Assembly (NCBI RefSeq): GCF_019112525.1
Contig: NZ_CP077800.1
Span: 1,240,001 to 1,304,000, forward strand
Length of the DNA stretch: 64,000 nt
Source: Modestobacter sp. L9-4
GTDB lineage: Bacteria; Actinomycetota; Actinomycetes; Mycobacteriales; Geodermatophilaceae
Direction: 5' to 3'
Shown: piece by piece, positions 8,499 through 18,793 of the stretch
Layout: every line of letters starts with the position of its first letter
Position numbering within the stretch: the stretch's first letter is position 1
Notes under the pieces: model-generated
Told to the model about the DNA's origin: nothing
Seen by the model: only the letters and a program-made list of their open reading frames with translations
Database searches by the model: none
Translations under genes and position numbers: made by a program

Positions 8499-9467
8499 TC
8501 ACCGGTGTGCTCCAGGCAGCTCAGACGATACCGCACCGTGATCAACGCCCAGCGCGGTCACGACCGCGCCGTCGTGGTCGACGCGCAGCGGCAGGGCGGT
8601 CCAGCCGTCGGGGACCGCGGCGGCGAGCTCCCGCACGGCCGCGGCCGAGGCCGGGTCACCCGCGTGCTCGCCGGGGCCGAGCACGGCCAGCGCCAGCACG
8701 CACGGACCGGCGCCGGAGACGACGGCCGCACGACCGTCGGCGCGCAGCCGGGCCACCAGCGCGGCGCTGTCGGGCATCGCCGGCGCCCGCTGCGCCTGGT
8801 GCAGCCGGTCCTCGGTGGCGTCCAGGAGCAAAGACGGGTCGGCGGTAAGGGCGTGCACGAGCAATGCCGACCGGCCCGCGGCGTGCGCGGCGTCGGCGTG
8901 CGGCACGGTGGCCGGGAGCAGCCCGCGGGCCAGGTGGGTCGACAGCGTCGTCGCCGGGACGAAGAGCACCGGGCTGACGTGCGGGTCGACGGCCAGGCGC
9001 GCGGCCCGCGCACCCGTCGGCGTCGTCCACGACAGGGTGGCCCCGCCCAGCAGGCAGGGGGCCACGTTGTCGGGGTGGCCCTCGATCTCGGAGCACAGCC
9101 GCAGGACGGCCGCGTCGTCGACGGTCACGTCGGGGCACAGCGCCCACGCAGCCAGCACCCCGGCGGTGACGGCGGCGGCGGACGACCCCATCCCCCGGCC
9201 CTGCGGGATGCCGTTGTGCGCGGTGATCCGCAGCCCCGGCGGCGTCCAGCCCAGCTCGGCGCACGCCGCGCGGAAGGCCTGCACGACCAGGTGCGACTCG
9301 TCGGTGGGCAGCTCCCCCGCGCCCTCGCCGGTCACCTCGACGGACAGGCCGCCGTCGGTGACCTCGACGTCGAGGGAGTCCCAGCAGCTGAGCGCCAGTC
9401 CCGCGCAGTCGTAGGCCGGCCCGAGGTTGGCGCTGGTGGCCGGGACCCGGATGCGGACGCCGGCCAC
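8499..9467 (-). CDS. thrB: Homoserine kinase
   Basis: A 322-aa GHMP kinase that phosphorylates homoserine before threonine synthase acts. Motifs: VPATSANLGPAYDCAG at the N-terminus and the ATP-binding glycine/serine loop PQGRGMGSSAAAV (~residue 95). The GTG start at 9467 abuts the thrC stop (TGAGTG), so translation is probably coupled. It is the last gene of argS-lysA-hom-thrC-thrB; the rho promoter region follows. Confidence 0.95.
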   Translation of the reverse strand: MAGVRIRVPATSANLGPAYDCAGLALSCWDSLDVEVTDGGLSVEVTGEGAGELPTDESHLVVQAFRAACAELGWTPPGLRITAHNGIPQGRGMGSSAAAVTAGVLAAWALCPDVTVDDAAVLRLCSEIEGHPDNVAPCLLGGATLSWTTPTGARAARLAVDPHVSPVLFVPATTLSTHLARGLLPATVPHADAAHAAGRSALLVHALTADPSLLLDATEDRLHQAQRAPAMPDSAALVARLRADGRAAVVSGAGPCVLALAVLGPGEHAGDPASAAAVRELAAAVPDGWTALPLRVDHDGAVVTALGVDHGAVSSELPGAHR

Positions 9468-10550
9468 TCAGAGACCGAGCTGGGCGGCCGCCGCGGCGGC
9501 GTCGACCGGGATGGTGACCGGCACCGGCGCGCCGGAGATCGCCCACTCGGGGTCCTTGAGCCCGTTGCCGGTGACCGTGCAGACGACCCGCTGGCCCGGC
9601 TCCAGTCCGCCGGCCTCGGCGACCTGCAGCAGCCCGGCCACCGAGGCGGCCGACGCGGGCTCGACGAAGACGGCCTCGCTGCGGGCGAGCAGCCGGTAGG
9701 CGGCCAGGATCGCCCGGTCGGTGACGGCGTCGATCCGGCCACCGGAGTCGTCGCGGGCGGCCAGGGCCTTGGTCCAGGACGCGGGGTTGCCGATCCGGAT
9801 GGCGGTGGCGATCGTCTCGGGGTGCTCGACCACCTTGCCGGTCACGATCGGGGCGGCACCGGCGGCCTGGAAGCCCCACATCCGCGGGGTGTGCGTGGCC
9901 GGTCCGTCGGCGGCGTACTCGCGGTAGCCCTGCCAGTAGGCGGTGATGTTGCCGGCGTTGCCCACGGGGAGGCAGTGGATGTCGGGGGCGTCGCCCAGGA
10001 CGTCGACGATCTCGAACGAGGCGGTCTTCTGGCCCTCGATGCGGTACTGGTTGACGCTGTTGACCAGGCTCACCGGGTAGTCGATGGCGAGCTTGCTCGC
10101 GAGTGCCAGGCAGTCATCGAAGTTGCCCTGGACCTGCAGCAGCTTGGCACCGTGCACCAGCGCCTGGGCCAGCTTGCCGGTGGCGATCTTGCCCTGCGGG
10201 ACCAGGACGGCGCAGGTCAGCCCGGCGCGGGCGGCGTAGGCCGCCGCACTCGCACTGGTGTTGCCGGTGGAGGCGCAGATGACGGCCTTGGCGCCCTCCT
10301 CGAGGGCCTTGGTGATCGCCATCGTCATGCCGCGGTCCTTGAACGACCCGGTCGGGTTGGCGCCCTCGACCTTGAGGAACACCTCGCAGCCGGTGCGCCG
10401 GGACAGCTCGGGTGCGGGCACCAGCGGGGTGGCGCCCTCCTGCAGGGTCACCACCGGAGTCGAGGGGCTCACCGGCAGCCGGTGCCGGTAGGCCTCGATC
10501 AGCCCGGGCCAGAACGGTGAGACAGCTCCGCGCAACGTCGTGCTGGTCAT
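9468..10550 (-). CDS. thrC: Threonine synthase
   Basis: A 360-aa PLP enzyme converting O-phosphohomoserine to threonine. The PLP lysine lies in [11 protein letters not shown] (~residue 70). The phosphate-binding glycine loop is [13 protein letters not shown]. The length fits the shorter actinobacterial class. Its ATG overlaps the hom stop in ATGA (10550-10547), and thrB follows directly after the stop. Confidence 0.96.
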   Translation of the reverse strand: MTSTTLRGAVSPFWPGLIEAYRHRLPVSPSTPVVTLQEGATPLVPAPELSRRTGCEVFLKVEGANPTGSFKDRGMTMAITKALEEGAKAVICASTGNTSASAAAYAARAGLTCAVLVPQGKIATGKLAQALVHGAKLLQVQGNFDDCLALASKLAIDYPVSLVNSVNQYRIEGQKTASFEIVDVLGDAPDIHCLPVGNAGNITAYWQGYREYAADGPATHTPRMWGFQAAGAAPIVTGKVVEHPETIATAIRIGNPASWTKALAARDDSGGRIDAVTDRAILAAYRLLARSEAVFVEPASAASVAGLLQVAEAGGLEPGQRVVCTVTGNGLKDPEWAISGAPVPVTIPVDAAAAAAQLGL

Positions 10551-11845
10551 GAGAGCCCCTCGACTCGTAGGACGCTGGTGACGCCCCGGACAGCGGGCAT
10601 CTCCCGCAGGTTGTCCACCGTGGTGGCCAGCGCCGCGTCGGGCGCCCGGTGGGTGACGATGACCAGCGTGGCGGCGTCGCCGTGCCCGTCCTGGCGGACG
10701 GTGGCGATGCTGACGCCGTGCGCGGCGAACTCCTGCGCGACCTGGGCCAGCACGCCGGGCACGTCCGCGACGTCCAGGCTCACGTGGTAGCGGGTGGGGG
10801 TGTCGGCCATCGGGCGGACGGTCAGCCCGGCGTAGCCCGTCGTCCCCGGGCCGGCCACGCCGTTGACGCGGTTGCGGGCCACGGCGACCAGGTCGCCGAG
10901 GACGGCGCTGGCGGTCGGTTCACCGCCGGCACCGCGGCCGTAGAACATCAGCTCACCGGCGGCCTCGGCCTCGACGAAGACGGCGTTGAACGCCCCGCCG
11001 ACCGCGGCCAGCGGGTGCGTGGTCGGGATCATCGCCGGGTGCACGCGCACGGCCACCGCGTCGTCGGCGCCCTCGGCCCCGGTCACCCGCTCGCAGATCG
11101 CCAGCAGCTTGACCGTGCAGCCGATCTCGGCGGCCCGGGCGACGTCGGTGGCCGAGACCGCGGAGATGCCCTCGCGGTACACGTCGGCGGCGGTGACCGG
11201 GGAGTGGAAGGCCAGCGAGGCGAGGATCGCGGCCTTCGCGGCGGCGTCGAAGCCGTCGACGTCGGCGGTCGGGTCGGCCTCCGCGTAGCCCAGCTCGGTG
11301 GCCTCGGCCAACGCCTCCCCGAACCCGGCGCCGGTCTCGGCCATCCGGGACAGGATGTAGTTCGTCGTGCCGTTGACGATGCCGACCACGCGGCGCAGCT
11401 GGTCACCGGCCAGGGACTCCCGCAGCGGGCGCAGCAGCGGGATCGCACCGGCGACGGCGGCCTCGTAGTACAGGTCGACCCCGCCGTCGGCGGCCGCGGC
11501 GTGCAGCGCCACCCCGTCGTCGGCCAGCAGCGTCTTGTTGGCGCTGACCACGGACTTGCCCGCGGCCATCGCGGCCAGCAGCAGCGAGCGGGCCGGCTCG
11601 ATGCCGCCGATCACCTCGACCACCAGGTCGACGTCCGGGCGGGTGACCAGCGCCATCGCGTCGGTGGTGAGCAGCTCGGCCGGGACGTCGGGGTGCCGGT
11701 CGGGACGGCGGACGGCGACCCCGGCCACCTCGATCCGGCGGCCCACACGGGCGGCGAGGTCGTCGGACTGCTCCGACAGCAGCCGCAGCACGGCACCGCC
11801 GACGGTGCCGCAGCCCAGCAGCGCGACCTTCAGGGGCTCGCTCAC
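10547..11845 (-). CDS. hom: Homoserine dehydrogenase
   Basis: A 432-aa NAD(P)H enzyme reducing aspartate semialdehyde to homoserine. Domains: Rossmann fold ([13 protein letters not shown] at residue ~7), catalytic and dimer domain ([31 protein letters not shown]), and a C-terminal ACT domain from ~residue 350 ([20 protein letters not shown]) that in this family mediates threonine feedback inhibition. The GTG start at 11845 overlaps the lysA stop as GTGA, and its own stop overlaps thrC as ATGA, so translational coupling across the operon is likely. Confidence 0.96.
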   Translation of the reverse strand: MSEPLKVALLGCGTVGGAVLRLLSEQSDDLAARVGRRIEVAGVAVRRPDRHPDVPAELLTTDAMALVTRPDVDLVVEVIGGIEPARSLLLAAMAAGKSVVSANKTLLADDGVALHAAAADGGVDLYYEAAVAGAIPLLRPLRESLAGDQLRRVVGIVNGTTNYILSRMAETGAGFGEALAEATELGYAEADPTADVDGFDAAAKAAILASLAFHSPVTAADVYREGISAVSATDVARAAEIGCTVKLLAICERVTGAEGADDAVAVRVHPAMIPTTHPLAAVGGAFNAVFVEAEAAGELMFYGRGAGGEPTASAVLGDLVAVARNRVNGVAGPGTTGYAGLTVRPMADTPTRYHVSLDVADVPGVLAQVAQEFAAHGVSIATVRQDGHGDAATLVIVTHRAPDAALATTVDNLREMPAVRGVTSVLRVEGLS

Positions 11846-13338
11846 GAGGTGGCTCCGACCGGGTGCTCGGGTGCCGGCTGGTCGATCGCCGGACTGGGGG
11901 CGGGGACGCCGGCGAGGACGGCGTCGAGGGCGAACACGTCGGCCAGTGTCTGCCGCCGGACGATCTCGGTGGCCGCGCCGTCCCGCACGGCGACCACCGG
12001 GGGCTTGAGCAGGTAGTTGTAGTTGCTGGCCATCGACCAGCAGTAGGCGCCGGTCGCGGCGACCGCCAGCAGGTCGCCGGGCTGGACGTCGCTGGGCAGC
12101 CACAGGTCGCGGACCAGCACGTCACCGCTCTCGCAGTGCTTGCCCACCACCCGGCACAGCGCCGGCGGTGCGGTGGAGCTGCGGTTGGCCAGCACGCAGG
12201 TGTAGCTGGCGTCGTAGAGGGCGGTGCGGATGTTGTCGCTCATCCCGCCGTCGACGGACACGTAGTTGCGCACCAGCGGGGCACCCGGGGCACCGCCTCC
12301 CCCGCCGAGGCGCACCGGCTTGATGGTGCCGATCTCGTAGAGGGTGACCGTGCCCGGCCCGGCGATGGCCCGGCCCGGCTCCACGGCCAGCCGCGGCACC
12401 GGCAGCCCGAGCGCGGCGCACTCGGACGCGACCACCGAGCGGAGCTTCACGGCGACGTCGGCAGGGCTCACCGGGTCGTCGTCGGACAGGTAGGCGATGC
12501 CGAACCCACCGCCGAGGTTGAGCTCGCCGAGGACCTCCCCGGTGGCCTGGTGCACCTGGCCCATCAGGCCGACGACGCGGTGCGCGGCGGCCTCGAAGCC
12601 GGCGGTGTCGAAGATCTGCGAGCCGATGTGGCTGTGCAGCCCCGACAGGTGCAGCGCCGGCTCCCGGATCACCCGGACCGCGGCGGTGAGCGCGTCACCG
12701 GTGGCGAGGGAGAAGCCGAACTTCTGGTCCTCGTGCGCGGTGGCGATGAACTCGTGGGTGTGCGCCTCGATGCCGACCGTGGAGCGGATCAGCACCGGCA
12801 CCGGCGTGCCGCCAGCAGCCACCCGGGCCGCGGCGATCGGCACCAGGCGCTCGATCTCGTCGAAGGAGTCCAGCACCACGTGGCCGATGCCGGCGTCGGC
12901 GGCCAGCTGCAGCTCCAGCAGCGACTTGTTGTTGCCGTGCAGCGCGATCCGCTCCGCCGGGAACCCGGCGGCCAGCGCGAGGGCCAGCTCGTTGCCGCTG
13001 CAGGCGTCCAGGTGCAGCCCGTCCTCGGCGACCCAGCGGGCGACCTGCCCGCAGAGGAACGCCTTGGACGCGTAGTGCACGTCGGCGCCGGCGAACGCGC
13101 CGGCGAAGTCAGCGGCCCGGCTGCGGAAGTCGGCCTCGTCGAGCACGAACAGCGGGGTGCCGTGCTCGCGGGCCAGGTCGGTCACCGCGCGGCCGGCCAG
13201 GTGCAGCTCGCCGTCGACGCGGGTGGCTGACCGCGGCCAGACCGCGGGGTCGAGCGCGCCGAGGTCCTCGGGCGCCGGCCCCGCGGCCGGCGGCGGCGAG
13301 ATGTTGCCGTGCAGCGGGCCGGCCGGGTGCGCCCTCAC
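11842..13338 (-). CDS. lysA: Diaminopimelate decarboxylase
   Basis: A 498-aa fold-III PLP decarboxylase making lysine from meso-diaminopimelate. The PLP lysine is in VHYASKAFLCG (~residue 87); HGNNKSLLEL, LNLGGGFGIAY, VEPGRAI and VGKHCESGDVL (catalytic Cys, ~residue 395) are all present. The start is the GTG at 13338, which has AGAGGAC about 7 nt upstream; the open frame continues 13 codons further without a supported start. The argS-lysA pair is a known actinobacterial operon. The 58-bp gap after argS contains no obvious terminator. Confidence 0.95.
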   Translation of the reverse strand: MRAHPAGPLHGNISPPPAAGPAPEDLGALDPAVWPRSATRVDGELHLAGRAVTDLAREHGTPLFVLDEADFRSRAADFAGAFAGADVHYASKAFLCGQVARWVAEDGLHLDACSGNELALALAAGFPAERIALHGNNKSLLELQLAADAGIGHVVLDSFDEIERLVPIAAARVAAGGTPVPVLIRSTVGIEAHTHEFIATAHEDQKFGFSLATGDALTAAVRVIREPALHLSGLHSHIGSQIFDTAGFEAAAHRVVGLMGQVHQATGEVLGELNLGGGFGIAYLSDDDPVSPADVAVKLRSVVASECAALGLPVPRLAVEPGRAIAGPGTVTLYEIGTIKPVRLGGGGGAPGAPLVRNYVSVDGGMSDNIRTALYDASYTCVLANRSSTAPPALCRVVGKHCESGDVLVRDLWLPSDVQPGDLLAVAATGAYCWSMASNYNYLLKPPVVAVRDGAATEIVRRQTLADVFALDAVLAGVPAPSPAIDQPAPEHPVGATS

Positions 13339-13396
13339 GGTCGGTCCTCTCGACTGCAGGAGGGCGGGAGTGGCCACTGCCGCCGCTGGTGGGTGC

Positions 13397-15058
13397 TCAC
13401 ATGCGCTCCGGGGCGGAGACGCCGAGCACGGTCAGGCCGTTGCGCAGCACGGTGGCGGTCGCGGCGCACAGCCACAGCCGGGCGGTGGTCAGCGGCGTGG
13501 CCTCCTCGTCACCGCGCGGCAGCACCCGGCAGGAGTCGTAGAACCGGTGGTAGGTGCCGGCCAGCTCCTCCAGGTACCGGGCGACCCGGTGCGGGGCGCG
13601 CAGCTCGGCGGCCGAGGACACCACCTGGGGGAACTCCGCGATCGCCCGCAGCAGGTCGCTCTCCCGCTGGGTCTCCAGCAGCGCGGTGTCGACGTCGCCG
13701 GCCTCGCCCAGCGGCAGGCCGAGATCGGTCGCCCCCCGCAGCAGGGAGGCGATCCGGGCGTGGGCGTACTGGACGTAGAAGACCGGGTTGTCGTTGGTCT
13801 TCCTGGTCCAGGCGTCGAGGTCGAGGTCGATCGTCTGGTCCACCGAGGCCCGGGCCAGCGCGTACCGGGCGGCGTCGGCGCCGATCGCGTCGACGAGGTC
13901 CTCGAGGTTGACGACCGTGCCGGCCCGCTTGCTCATCCGCACCGGCTCGCCGTTGCGGACCAGGTTGACCAGCTGGCCGATCAGGATCTCCAGGTTCGTG
14001 GCCGGGTCGTCGCCCATCGCCGCGACCAGCGCCTTGTACCGGCCCACGTAACCCGTGTGGTCGGCGCCCAGCATGATCACGACCCGGTCGAAGCCCCGCT
14101 CGCGCTTGTCCAGGTAGTAGGCGCAGTCGGCGGCGAAGTAGGTGGGCTCGCCGTCGCTCTTGACCAGCACCCGGTCCTTGTCGTCGGCGAAGTCCGTCGT
14201 CCGCAGCCAGACCGCGCCGTCGGACTCGTAGACGTGCCCCTGCTCCCGCAGCCGCGCCACGGCCTTGTCCAGCGCGCCGCTGTCGTGCAGCGTCTTCTCG
14301 GAGAAGTAGGTGTCGAAGACGACGCCGAAGCCGGCCAGGCTGCGCTTGATCTCGGCGAACATCAGCTCGACGCCGTGCACCCGGAAGCGCTCCTGCTGGG
14401 CGTCCTCGGGCAGCTCGAGCACGCCGGGCTCGGCCGCGACGACCTGGCCGGCGATCTCGCCGATGTAGTCGCCGGCGTAGCCGTCCTCGGGCACCGGCCG
14501 GCCGTTCGCCGCCGCCATCAGGCTGGCGGAGAACCGGTCGATCTGGGAGCCGGCGTCGTTGAAGTAGTACTCGCGGGACACCTCGGCACCGCTGGCGGTG
14601 AGCAGCCGGCCCAGCGCGTCGCCGACGGCTGCCCACCGGGTGCCGCCGATGTGCACGGGACCGGTCGGGTTGGCCGAGACGAACTCCAGGTTGAGCCGCT
14701 GCCCGGCGAGGGTGTCGGTGCGCCCGTAGGCCTCCCCCGCGGTCACCGCGTTCACCGCCACCTGGCCGAGGGCGTCCTTGGCGAGGGTGATGTTGAGGAA
14801 GCCCGGCCCGGCCACGTCGACGGCGGCGATGCCGGTCGCCGCGCGGAGCTCGGCGGCGACGGCCTCGGCGACCTCGCGGGGCGGCCGGCCGGCGGGCTTG
14901 GCCAGCCGCATGGCCACGTTGGTGGCGTAGTCGCCGTGCTCGGGGTTCTTCGGCCGGTCGATCACGACCGCGTCGGGGACGTCGACCGCGAGCGTGCCGC
15001 GCTCCACGGCCGCCGCGACTGCGGACCGGACGACGTCGCTGAGCTGCTCGGGTGTCAC
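13397..15058 (-). CDS. argS: Arginyl-tRNA synthetase
   Basis: A 553-aa class I synthetase charging tRNA-Arg. It has the N-terminal Arg-tRNA-synt domain, the HIGH-type motif in [12 protein letters not shown] (~residue 125), the KMSK-type motif [11 protein letters not shown], and the C-terminal DALR anticodon-binding domain ending [10 protein letters not shown]. The GTG start at 15058 is chosen because the N-terminus then matches the family ([13 protein letters not shown]). It is first in the argS-lysA-hom-thrC-thrB operon; the 211-bp gap upstream, divergent from the DUF3105 gene, must hold the promoter. Confidence 0.97.
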   Translation of the reverse strand: MTPEQLSDVVRSAVAAAVERGTLAVDVPDAVVIDRPKNPEHGDYATNVAMRLAKPAGRPPREVAEAVAAELRAATGIAAVDVAGPGFLNITLAKDALGQVAVNAVTAGEAYGRTDTLAGQRLNLEFVSANPTGPVHIGGTRWAAVGDALGRLLTASGAEVSREYYFNDAGSQIDRFSASLMAAANGRPVPEDGYAGDYIGEIAGQVVAAEPGVLELPEDAQQERFRVHGVELMFAEIKRSLAGFGVVFDTYFSEKTLHDSGALDKAVARLREQGHVYESDGAVWLRTTDFADDKDRVLVKSDGEPTYFAADCAYYLDKRERGFDRVVIMLGADHTGYVGRYKALVAAMGDDPATNLEILIGQLVNLVRNGEPVRMSKRAGTVVNLEDLVDAIGADAARYALARASVDQTIDLDLDAWTRKTNDNPVFYVQYAHARIASLLRGATDLGLPLGEAGDVDTALLETQRESDLLRAIAEFPQVVSSAAELRAPHRVARYLEELAGTYHRFYDSCRVLPRGDEEATPLTTARLWLCAATATVLRNGLTVLGVSAPERM

Positions 15059-15269
15059 CGCTCGATCGTACGGAGCAGGGCATCCCACTTCTGACCAGCC
15101 CGCTCCGCGTCCCACAGGGTGAGCACGCCGACGACCAGCAGTGGGCGGTCCCCCACAGGCCGGCGACCTACACTCGCTGCCGCCGGACGGGACTCCCGCC
15201 CCGGGACGGACGGGGCCCGAGGCCTCACCGGTGAGCAGCGCGTGAGACGCACAGCAGTCAGGAGCGGCA

Positions 15270-16025
15270 GTGGCCAAGGACCCGAAGGCCCGGAACGGTG
15301 GCGCCACCCGTGCCGGCGCGACCGGCGGCAAGGGCCGTACCCGGCCGCCGGTGAACGTCGTCTCCCCCCAGCGTCCCTGGGGCCTGATCGCCGCCGCCGT
15401 GGCCGTGGCCGTCTTCGCCGTCGCCGTCCTGGGCTACGCGGTGATCAGCGTCAACCGGGCCAACGCCGACAAGGTGACCTCGGCCGACCAGATCCCCGGC
15501 ATCGCCACCTTCGACTACGCCGGCGCCCAGCACGTCACGACGCCGGTCACCTACACCGAGTCGCCCCCGGTCGGCGGCCCGCACGACAACGAGTGGGCCG
15601 ACTGCACCGGCACCGTCTACGACGTCGACATCCGGCACGAGAACGCCGTCCACAGCCTCGAGCACGGCGCCGTGTGGATCACCTACAACCCGGACACCAT
15701 CGCCGACGGCGACCTCGACGTGCTCAAGGGCCTGGTCGAGGGCCGCGGCGGGATGCTGATGTCCCCCTACGTGGGCCTCAAGTCCCCGATCAGCCTGCAG
15801 TCCTGGAACCACCAGCTGTTCGTCGACTCCGCCACCGACAAGCGGGTCGAGCAGTACGTCGACTTCATGGTGCTGAACAACGAGTTCACCCCCGAGCCGG
15901 GCGCGACCTGCGAGAACCCGAACTTCATCTCGAACCCGCTGGTGGTCGGCGACCAGACCCGGGTCGGCGGCGGCACCGGCGCGGTGCCCAGCGACGCGCC
16001 GGTCAGCGGGACCCCCGCGCCCTGA
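15270..16025 (+). CDS. DUF3105 membrane-anchored protein
   Basis: A 251-aa protein with a basic N-terminus, one membrane helix (residues ~37-62) and an extracellular DUF3105 domain. Conserved features seen are [30 protein letters not shown] and LQSWNHQLF. The His and Cys positions suggest metal binding or a redox role, but the function is unknown. The GTG at 15270 has AGGAG 6 nt upstream. A TACACT -10-like box lies at 15169-15174. It is followed 55 nt later by a DUF305 gene, a pairing frequent in actinobacteria. Confidence 0.88.
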   Translation: MAKDPKARNGGATRAGATGGKGRTRPPVNVVSPQRPWGLIAAAVAVAVFAVAVLGYAVISVNRANADKVTSADQIPGIATFDYAGAQHVTTPVTYTESPPVGGPHDNEWADCTGTVYDVDIRHENAVHSLEHGAVWITYNPDTIADGDLDVLKGLVEGRGGMLMSPYVGLKSPISLQSWNHQLFVDSATDKRVEQYVDFMVLNNEFTPEPGATCENPNFISNPLVVGDQTRVGGGTGAVPSDAPVSGTPAP

Positions 16026-16080
16026 CCACCGCGCACCCGGCGGCGCCCGGCGCGCCGCCGTCCACCGGAGAGGCACCCCG

Positions 16081-16797
16081 ATGACCGAGCCCACCCCGCA
16101 GCCCCCGGCGTCACGACCGCGGGCCCTGACCGCGGTGCTGGTGGCGGTCATCGCCGTCGGCCTGCTGGTGGCCGGCGGCGGGCTGGCCGTGGCCCTCGGC
16201 ATCGGCTCGACCGCCACCCCGACGGCGGACTCGGTGGACGCCGGCTTCTCCCGGGACATGTCCCGCCACCACCTGCAGGCCGTCGAGATGGCCAACCTGG
16301 CGCAGACCAACAGCTCCGACGACGAGGTCAAGCGGCTGGCCTTCGACATCTCCGCCACCCAGACCAACCAGGCCGGCCGGATGCAGGGCTGGCTGGCGCT
16401 GTGGGGCCTGCCGGCGACCAGCGGTGAGGTCATGGGCTGGATGGACGACGGCGCGATGTCCGGTCACGACATGGGCGGCATGAGCGGCATGGGCGGGGCG
16501 CACGGCGTCGACCCGGCCGCGGCCGCCGACGGGGCGGTGATGCCGGGCATGGCCACCGAGACCGAGCTCGCCCAGCTGCGCGGTGCGACCGGGACGGCGT
16601 TCGACGTGCTCTTCCTGCAGCTGATGACCCGGCATCACCAGGGCGGGCTGGAGATGGCGCAGTACGGCGAGGAGCACGCCTCGCTGCCCGCGGTCCGCAG
16701 CCTGGCCCGGTCGATCGCGCAGAGCCAGACCGCGGAGACCACGACGATGGAGCAGATGCTGCGCTCGCGCGGCGGCAGCCCGCTGCCCGCTCCCTGA
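16081..16797 (+). CDS. DUF305 family Met/His-rich membrane-anchored protein
   Basis: A 238-aa protein with one N-terminal membrane helix (residues ~15-40) and an outside DUF305 domain built from two four-helix-like halves: FSRDMSRHHLQAVEMA near residue 55 and LMTRHHQGGLEMA near residue 180. Between them is a Met/Gly/His segment (MSGHDMGGMSGMGGAHG). DUF305 proteins belong to the ferritin-like superfamily and are often linked to copper handling; metal binding here is an inference from the HH and Met pattern. A GGAGAGG lies 8 nt before the ATG. A strong hairpin terminator follows. Confidence 0.87.
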   Translation: MTEPTPQPPASRPRALTAVLVAVIAVGLLVAGGGLAVALGIGSTATPTADSVDAGFSRDMSRHHLQAVEMANLAQTNSSDDEVKRLAFDISATQTNQAGRMQGWLALWGLPATSGEVMGWMDDGAMSGHDMGGMSGMGGAHGVDPAAAADGAVMPGMATETELAQLRGATGTAFDVLFLQLMTRHHQGGLEMAQYGEEHASLPAVRSLARSIAQSQTAETTTMEQMLRSRGGSPLPAP

Positions 16798-16801
16798 CCG
16801 A

Positions 16802-16847
16802 CCAGCCCCCGACCGGAGCCCCCGACCGGGCCCCGGCCGGGGGCTGG
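16802..16847 (+). terminator. Hairpin terminator after the DUF305 gene
   Basis: Arms CCAGCCCCCGaCCGG (16802-16816) and CCGGCCGGGGGCTGG (16833-16847) pair over 15 bp with one mismatch, starting 4 nt after the stop codon. Confidence 0.75.
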
Positions 16848-16909
16848 TAACGTCCCACCGGCGCCGAGCGGGAGCGGAGCGCAGCACCACCGCAGCACCG
16901 CACGTACGA

Positions 16910-16984
16910 GCCCCCGTAGCTCAGGGGATAGAGCACTGCCCTCCGGAGGCAGGGGCGCAGGTTCGAATCCTGCCGGGGGCACCA
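16910..16984 (+). tRNA. tRNA-Arg (anticodon CCG)
   Basis: Cloverleaf: acceptor GCCCCCG/CGGGGGC, D arm GCTC-AGGGGATA-GAGC, anticodon stem CTGCC/GGCAG with loop CTCCGGA (anticodon CCG, reads CGG), T arm with TTCGAATC. The discriminator is A and the terminal CCA is encoded (16982-16984). No integrase or duplicated 3' end is nearby, so it is not serving as an attachment site. Confidence 0.95.
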
Positions 16985-17106
16985 CCAGCCCCGCGCTCGT
17001 ACCGCGACTCCCCGCCCGCCCGGCCACCAGGCCGAGCGGGCGGAGCTGTCTCCGGCGGGTCGTGCCCGCCGGTTCGTGCCCGGCAGGACACCTCAGCCGG
17101 GTCGCC

Positions 17107-18744
17107 TCAGGACTCCGTCACCCGCCCGTCGGCGACGGCGAACCGCCGGGTGGTGTGCACCGCCTCCAGCATCCGCCGGTCGTGGGTGACCAGCAGCAGC
17201 GTGCCCGGGTAGTCGGCCAGCGCCTGCTCCAGCTGCTCGATCGCGGCCAGGTCCAGGTGGTTGGTCGGCTCGTCGAGCACCAGCACGTTCACCCCGCGGG
17301 CCTGCAGCAGCGCCAGCGCCGCCCGGGTCCGCTCCCCCGGCGACAGGGTGCCGGCCGGGCGCATCACGTGGTCGGCGCGCAGCCCGAACTTGGCCAGCAG
17401 CGTGCGCACCTCGGCGTCGGGCAGGTCGGGCACCTCCGCGCCGAACGCCGTCGCCAGCGGCTCGTCGCCGAGGAACAGCCCGCGCACCTGGTCCACCTCG
17501 CCCAGCCGCACGCCCGAGCCCAGCGACGCCGTCCCCTCGGCCAGCGGGACCCGGCCGAGCAGCGCACCGAGGAGGGTCGACTTGCCCGAGCCGTTGGCGC
17601 CGGTGATGGCCACCCGGTCACCCCAGGCGACCTGCAGGTCCAGCGGGCCGAGGGTGAACGCCCCGCGCCGGACGACGGCACCGTTCAGGGTGGCCACGAC
17701 GGTCCCCGAGCGGGGAGCGGGCGCGATCTCCATCCGCAGCTCCCACTCCTTGCGCGGCTCCTCGACCACCTCCAGCCGCTCGATCCGCCGCTCGGTCTGC
17801 TTGGCCTTCGCCGCCTGCTTCTCCGAGCTCGCCCGGGCGGCGGCCTTGATGTGCTTGTCGCCGTCCTTGGACTTCTTGATCGAGTCGCGCACGCCCTTGG
17901 CCATCCAGTTGCGCTGCATCTGCCCGCGGGCCTCCAGCGAGGCCTTGGTGTCGGCGAACTCCTCGAAGTCCTCGCGGGCGTGCCGGCGGGCGACCTCCCG
18001 CTCGACCAGGTAGGCCTCGTAGCCGCCGTCGTGCACCCGCACCAGCTGCTGGGCCAGGTCCAGCTCGACCACCCGGGTGACCGTGCGGGCCAGGAACTCG
18101 CGGTCGTGGCTGACCAGCACGACCCCGGTGCGCAGCCGGGTGACGAACCGCTCGAGCTGGTCCAGCCCGGCCAGGTCCAGGTCGTTGGTGGGCTCGTCGA
18201 GCAGCAGGACGTCGTAGCGCGACAGCAGCAGCGAGGCCAGCCCCACCCGCGCGGCCTGCCCGCCGGACAGCCCGGTCATCGGTGCGTCCAGGGCCACCCC
18301 CGGCGCGACCTCGGCGACCACCTCGCCCGACCGCTCGGCCAGGTCGGCACCGCCCAGGGCCAGCCAGCGCTCCAGGGCGTCGGCGTAGGCGTCGTCGGCG
18401 CCGTGCTCCCCAGCGGTGAGCGCCTCGAGCGCGCCGTCCATCACGCGCTGGGCGTCGGCGACCCCGGTGCGCCGGGCGAGGGCGTCGAGCACGGTCTCCC
18501 CCGGCAGCCGCTCGTGCTCCTGCGGCAGGTAGCCGACCGTCGCCGACGGCGGGCTGAGCACGACCTCCCCGGCCTCGGCGGGCAGCACCCCGGCCAGGGT
18601 CCGCAGCAGCGTCGACTTGCCGGCGCCGTTGACCCCCACCAGGCCGACGACGTCGCCGGGGGCGACCACGAGGTCGAGGTCGGCGAACAGGACCCGGGCG
18701 CCGTGACCGGCGGCGAGGGAGCGGGCGAGCAGCGTGGCGGACAC
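17107..18744 (-). CDS. ABC-F family ATP-binding protein
   Basis: A 545-aa soluble protein with two ABC ATPase domains and no membrane part. Domain 1: Walker A GVNGAGKST, signature LSGGQAARV, Walker B LLLDEPTNDLDL. Domain 2: Walker A GANGSGKST, signature LSPGERTRA, Walker B LVLDEPTNHLDL. The charged linker (residues ~245-330, rich in Lys/Arg/Glu) is the P-site tRNA interaction motif of ABC-F factors. These act on the ribosome as translation or antibiotic-protection factors; the subgroup cannot be told here. The start is GTG 18742-18744. It sits 49 nt downstream of the cyclase gene and could be cotranscribed with it. Confidence 0.93.
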   Translation of the reverse strand: MSATLLARSLAAGHGARVLFADLDLVVAPGDVVGLVGVNGAGKSTLLRTLAGVLPAEAGEVVLSPPSATVGYLPQEHERLPGETVLDALARRTGVADAQRVMDGALEALTAGEHGADDAYADALERWLALGGADLAERSGEVVAEVAPGVALDAPMTGLSGGQAARVGLASLLLSRYDVLLLDEPTNDLDLAGLDQLERFVTRLRTGVVLVSHDREFLARTVTRVVELDLAQQLVRVHDGGYEAYLVEREVARRHAREDFEEFADTKASLEARGQMQRNWMAKGVRDSIKKSKDGDKHIKAAARASSEKQAAKAKQTERRIERLEVVEEPRKEWELRMEIAPAPRSGTVVATLNGAVVRRGAFTLGPLDLQVAWGDRVAITGANGSGKSTLLGALLGRVPLAEGTASLGSGVRLGEVDQVRGLFLGDEPLATAFGAEVPDLPDAEVRTLLAKFGLRADHVMRPAGTLSPGERTRAALALLQARGVNVLVLDEPTNHLDLAAIEQLEQALADYPGTLLLVTHDRRMLEAVHTTRRFAVADGRVTES

Positions 18745-18793
18745 GGCTACATGGTGCCGACCGCCGCCCCCGCGGTGCGAACGGGTTGCCGGC

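Noticed and set aside
13339-13396. Lysine riboswitch between argS and lysA
   Set aside because: The gap is only 58 bp, far too short for an L-box, and shows no matching conserved core.
16910-16984. tRNA-Arg as an integration site of a genomic island
   Set aside because: No integrase, no duplicated tRNA 3' end and no change in gene style on either side.
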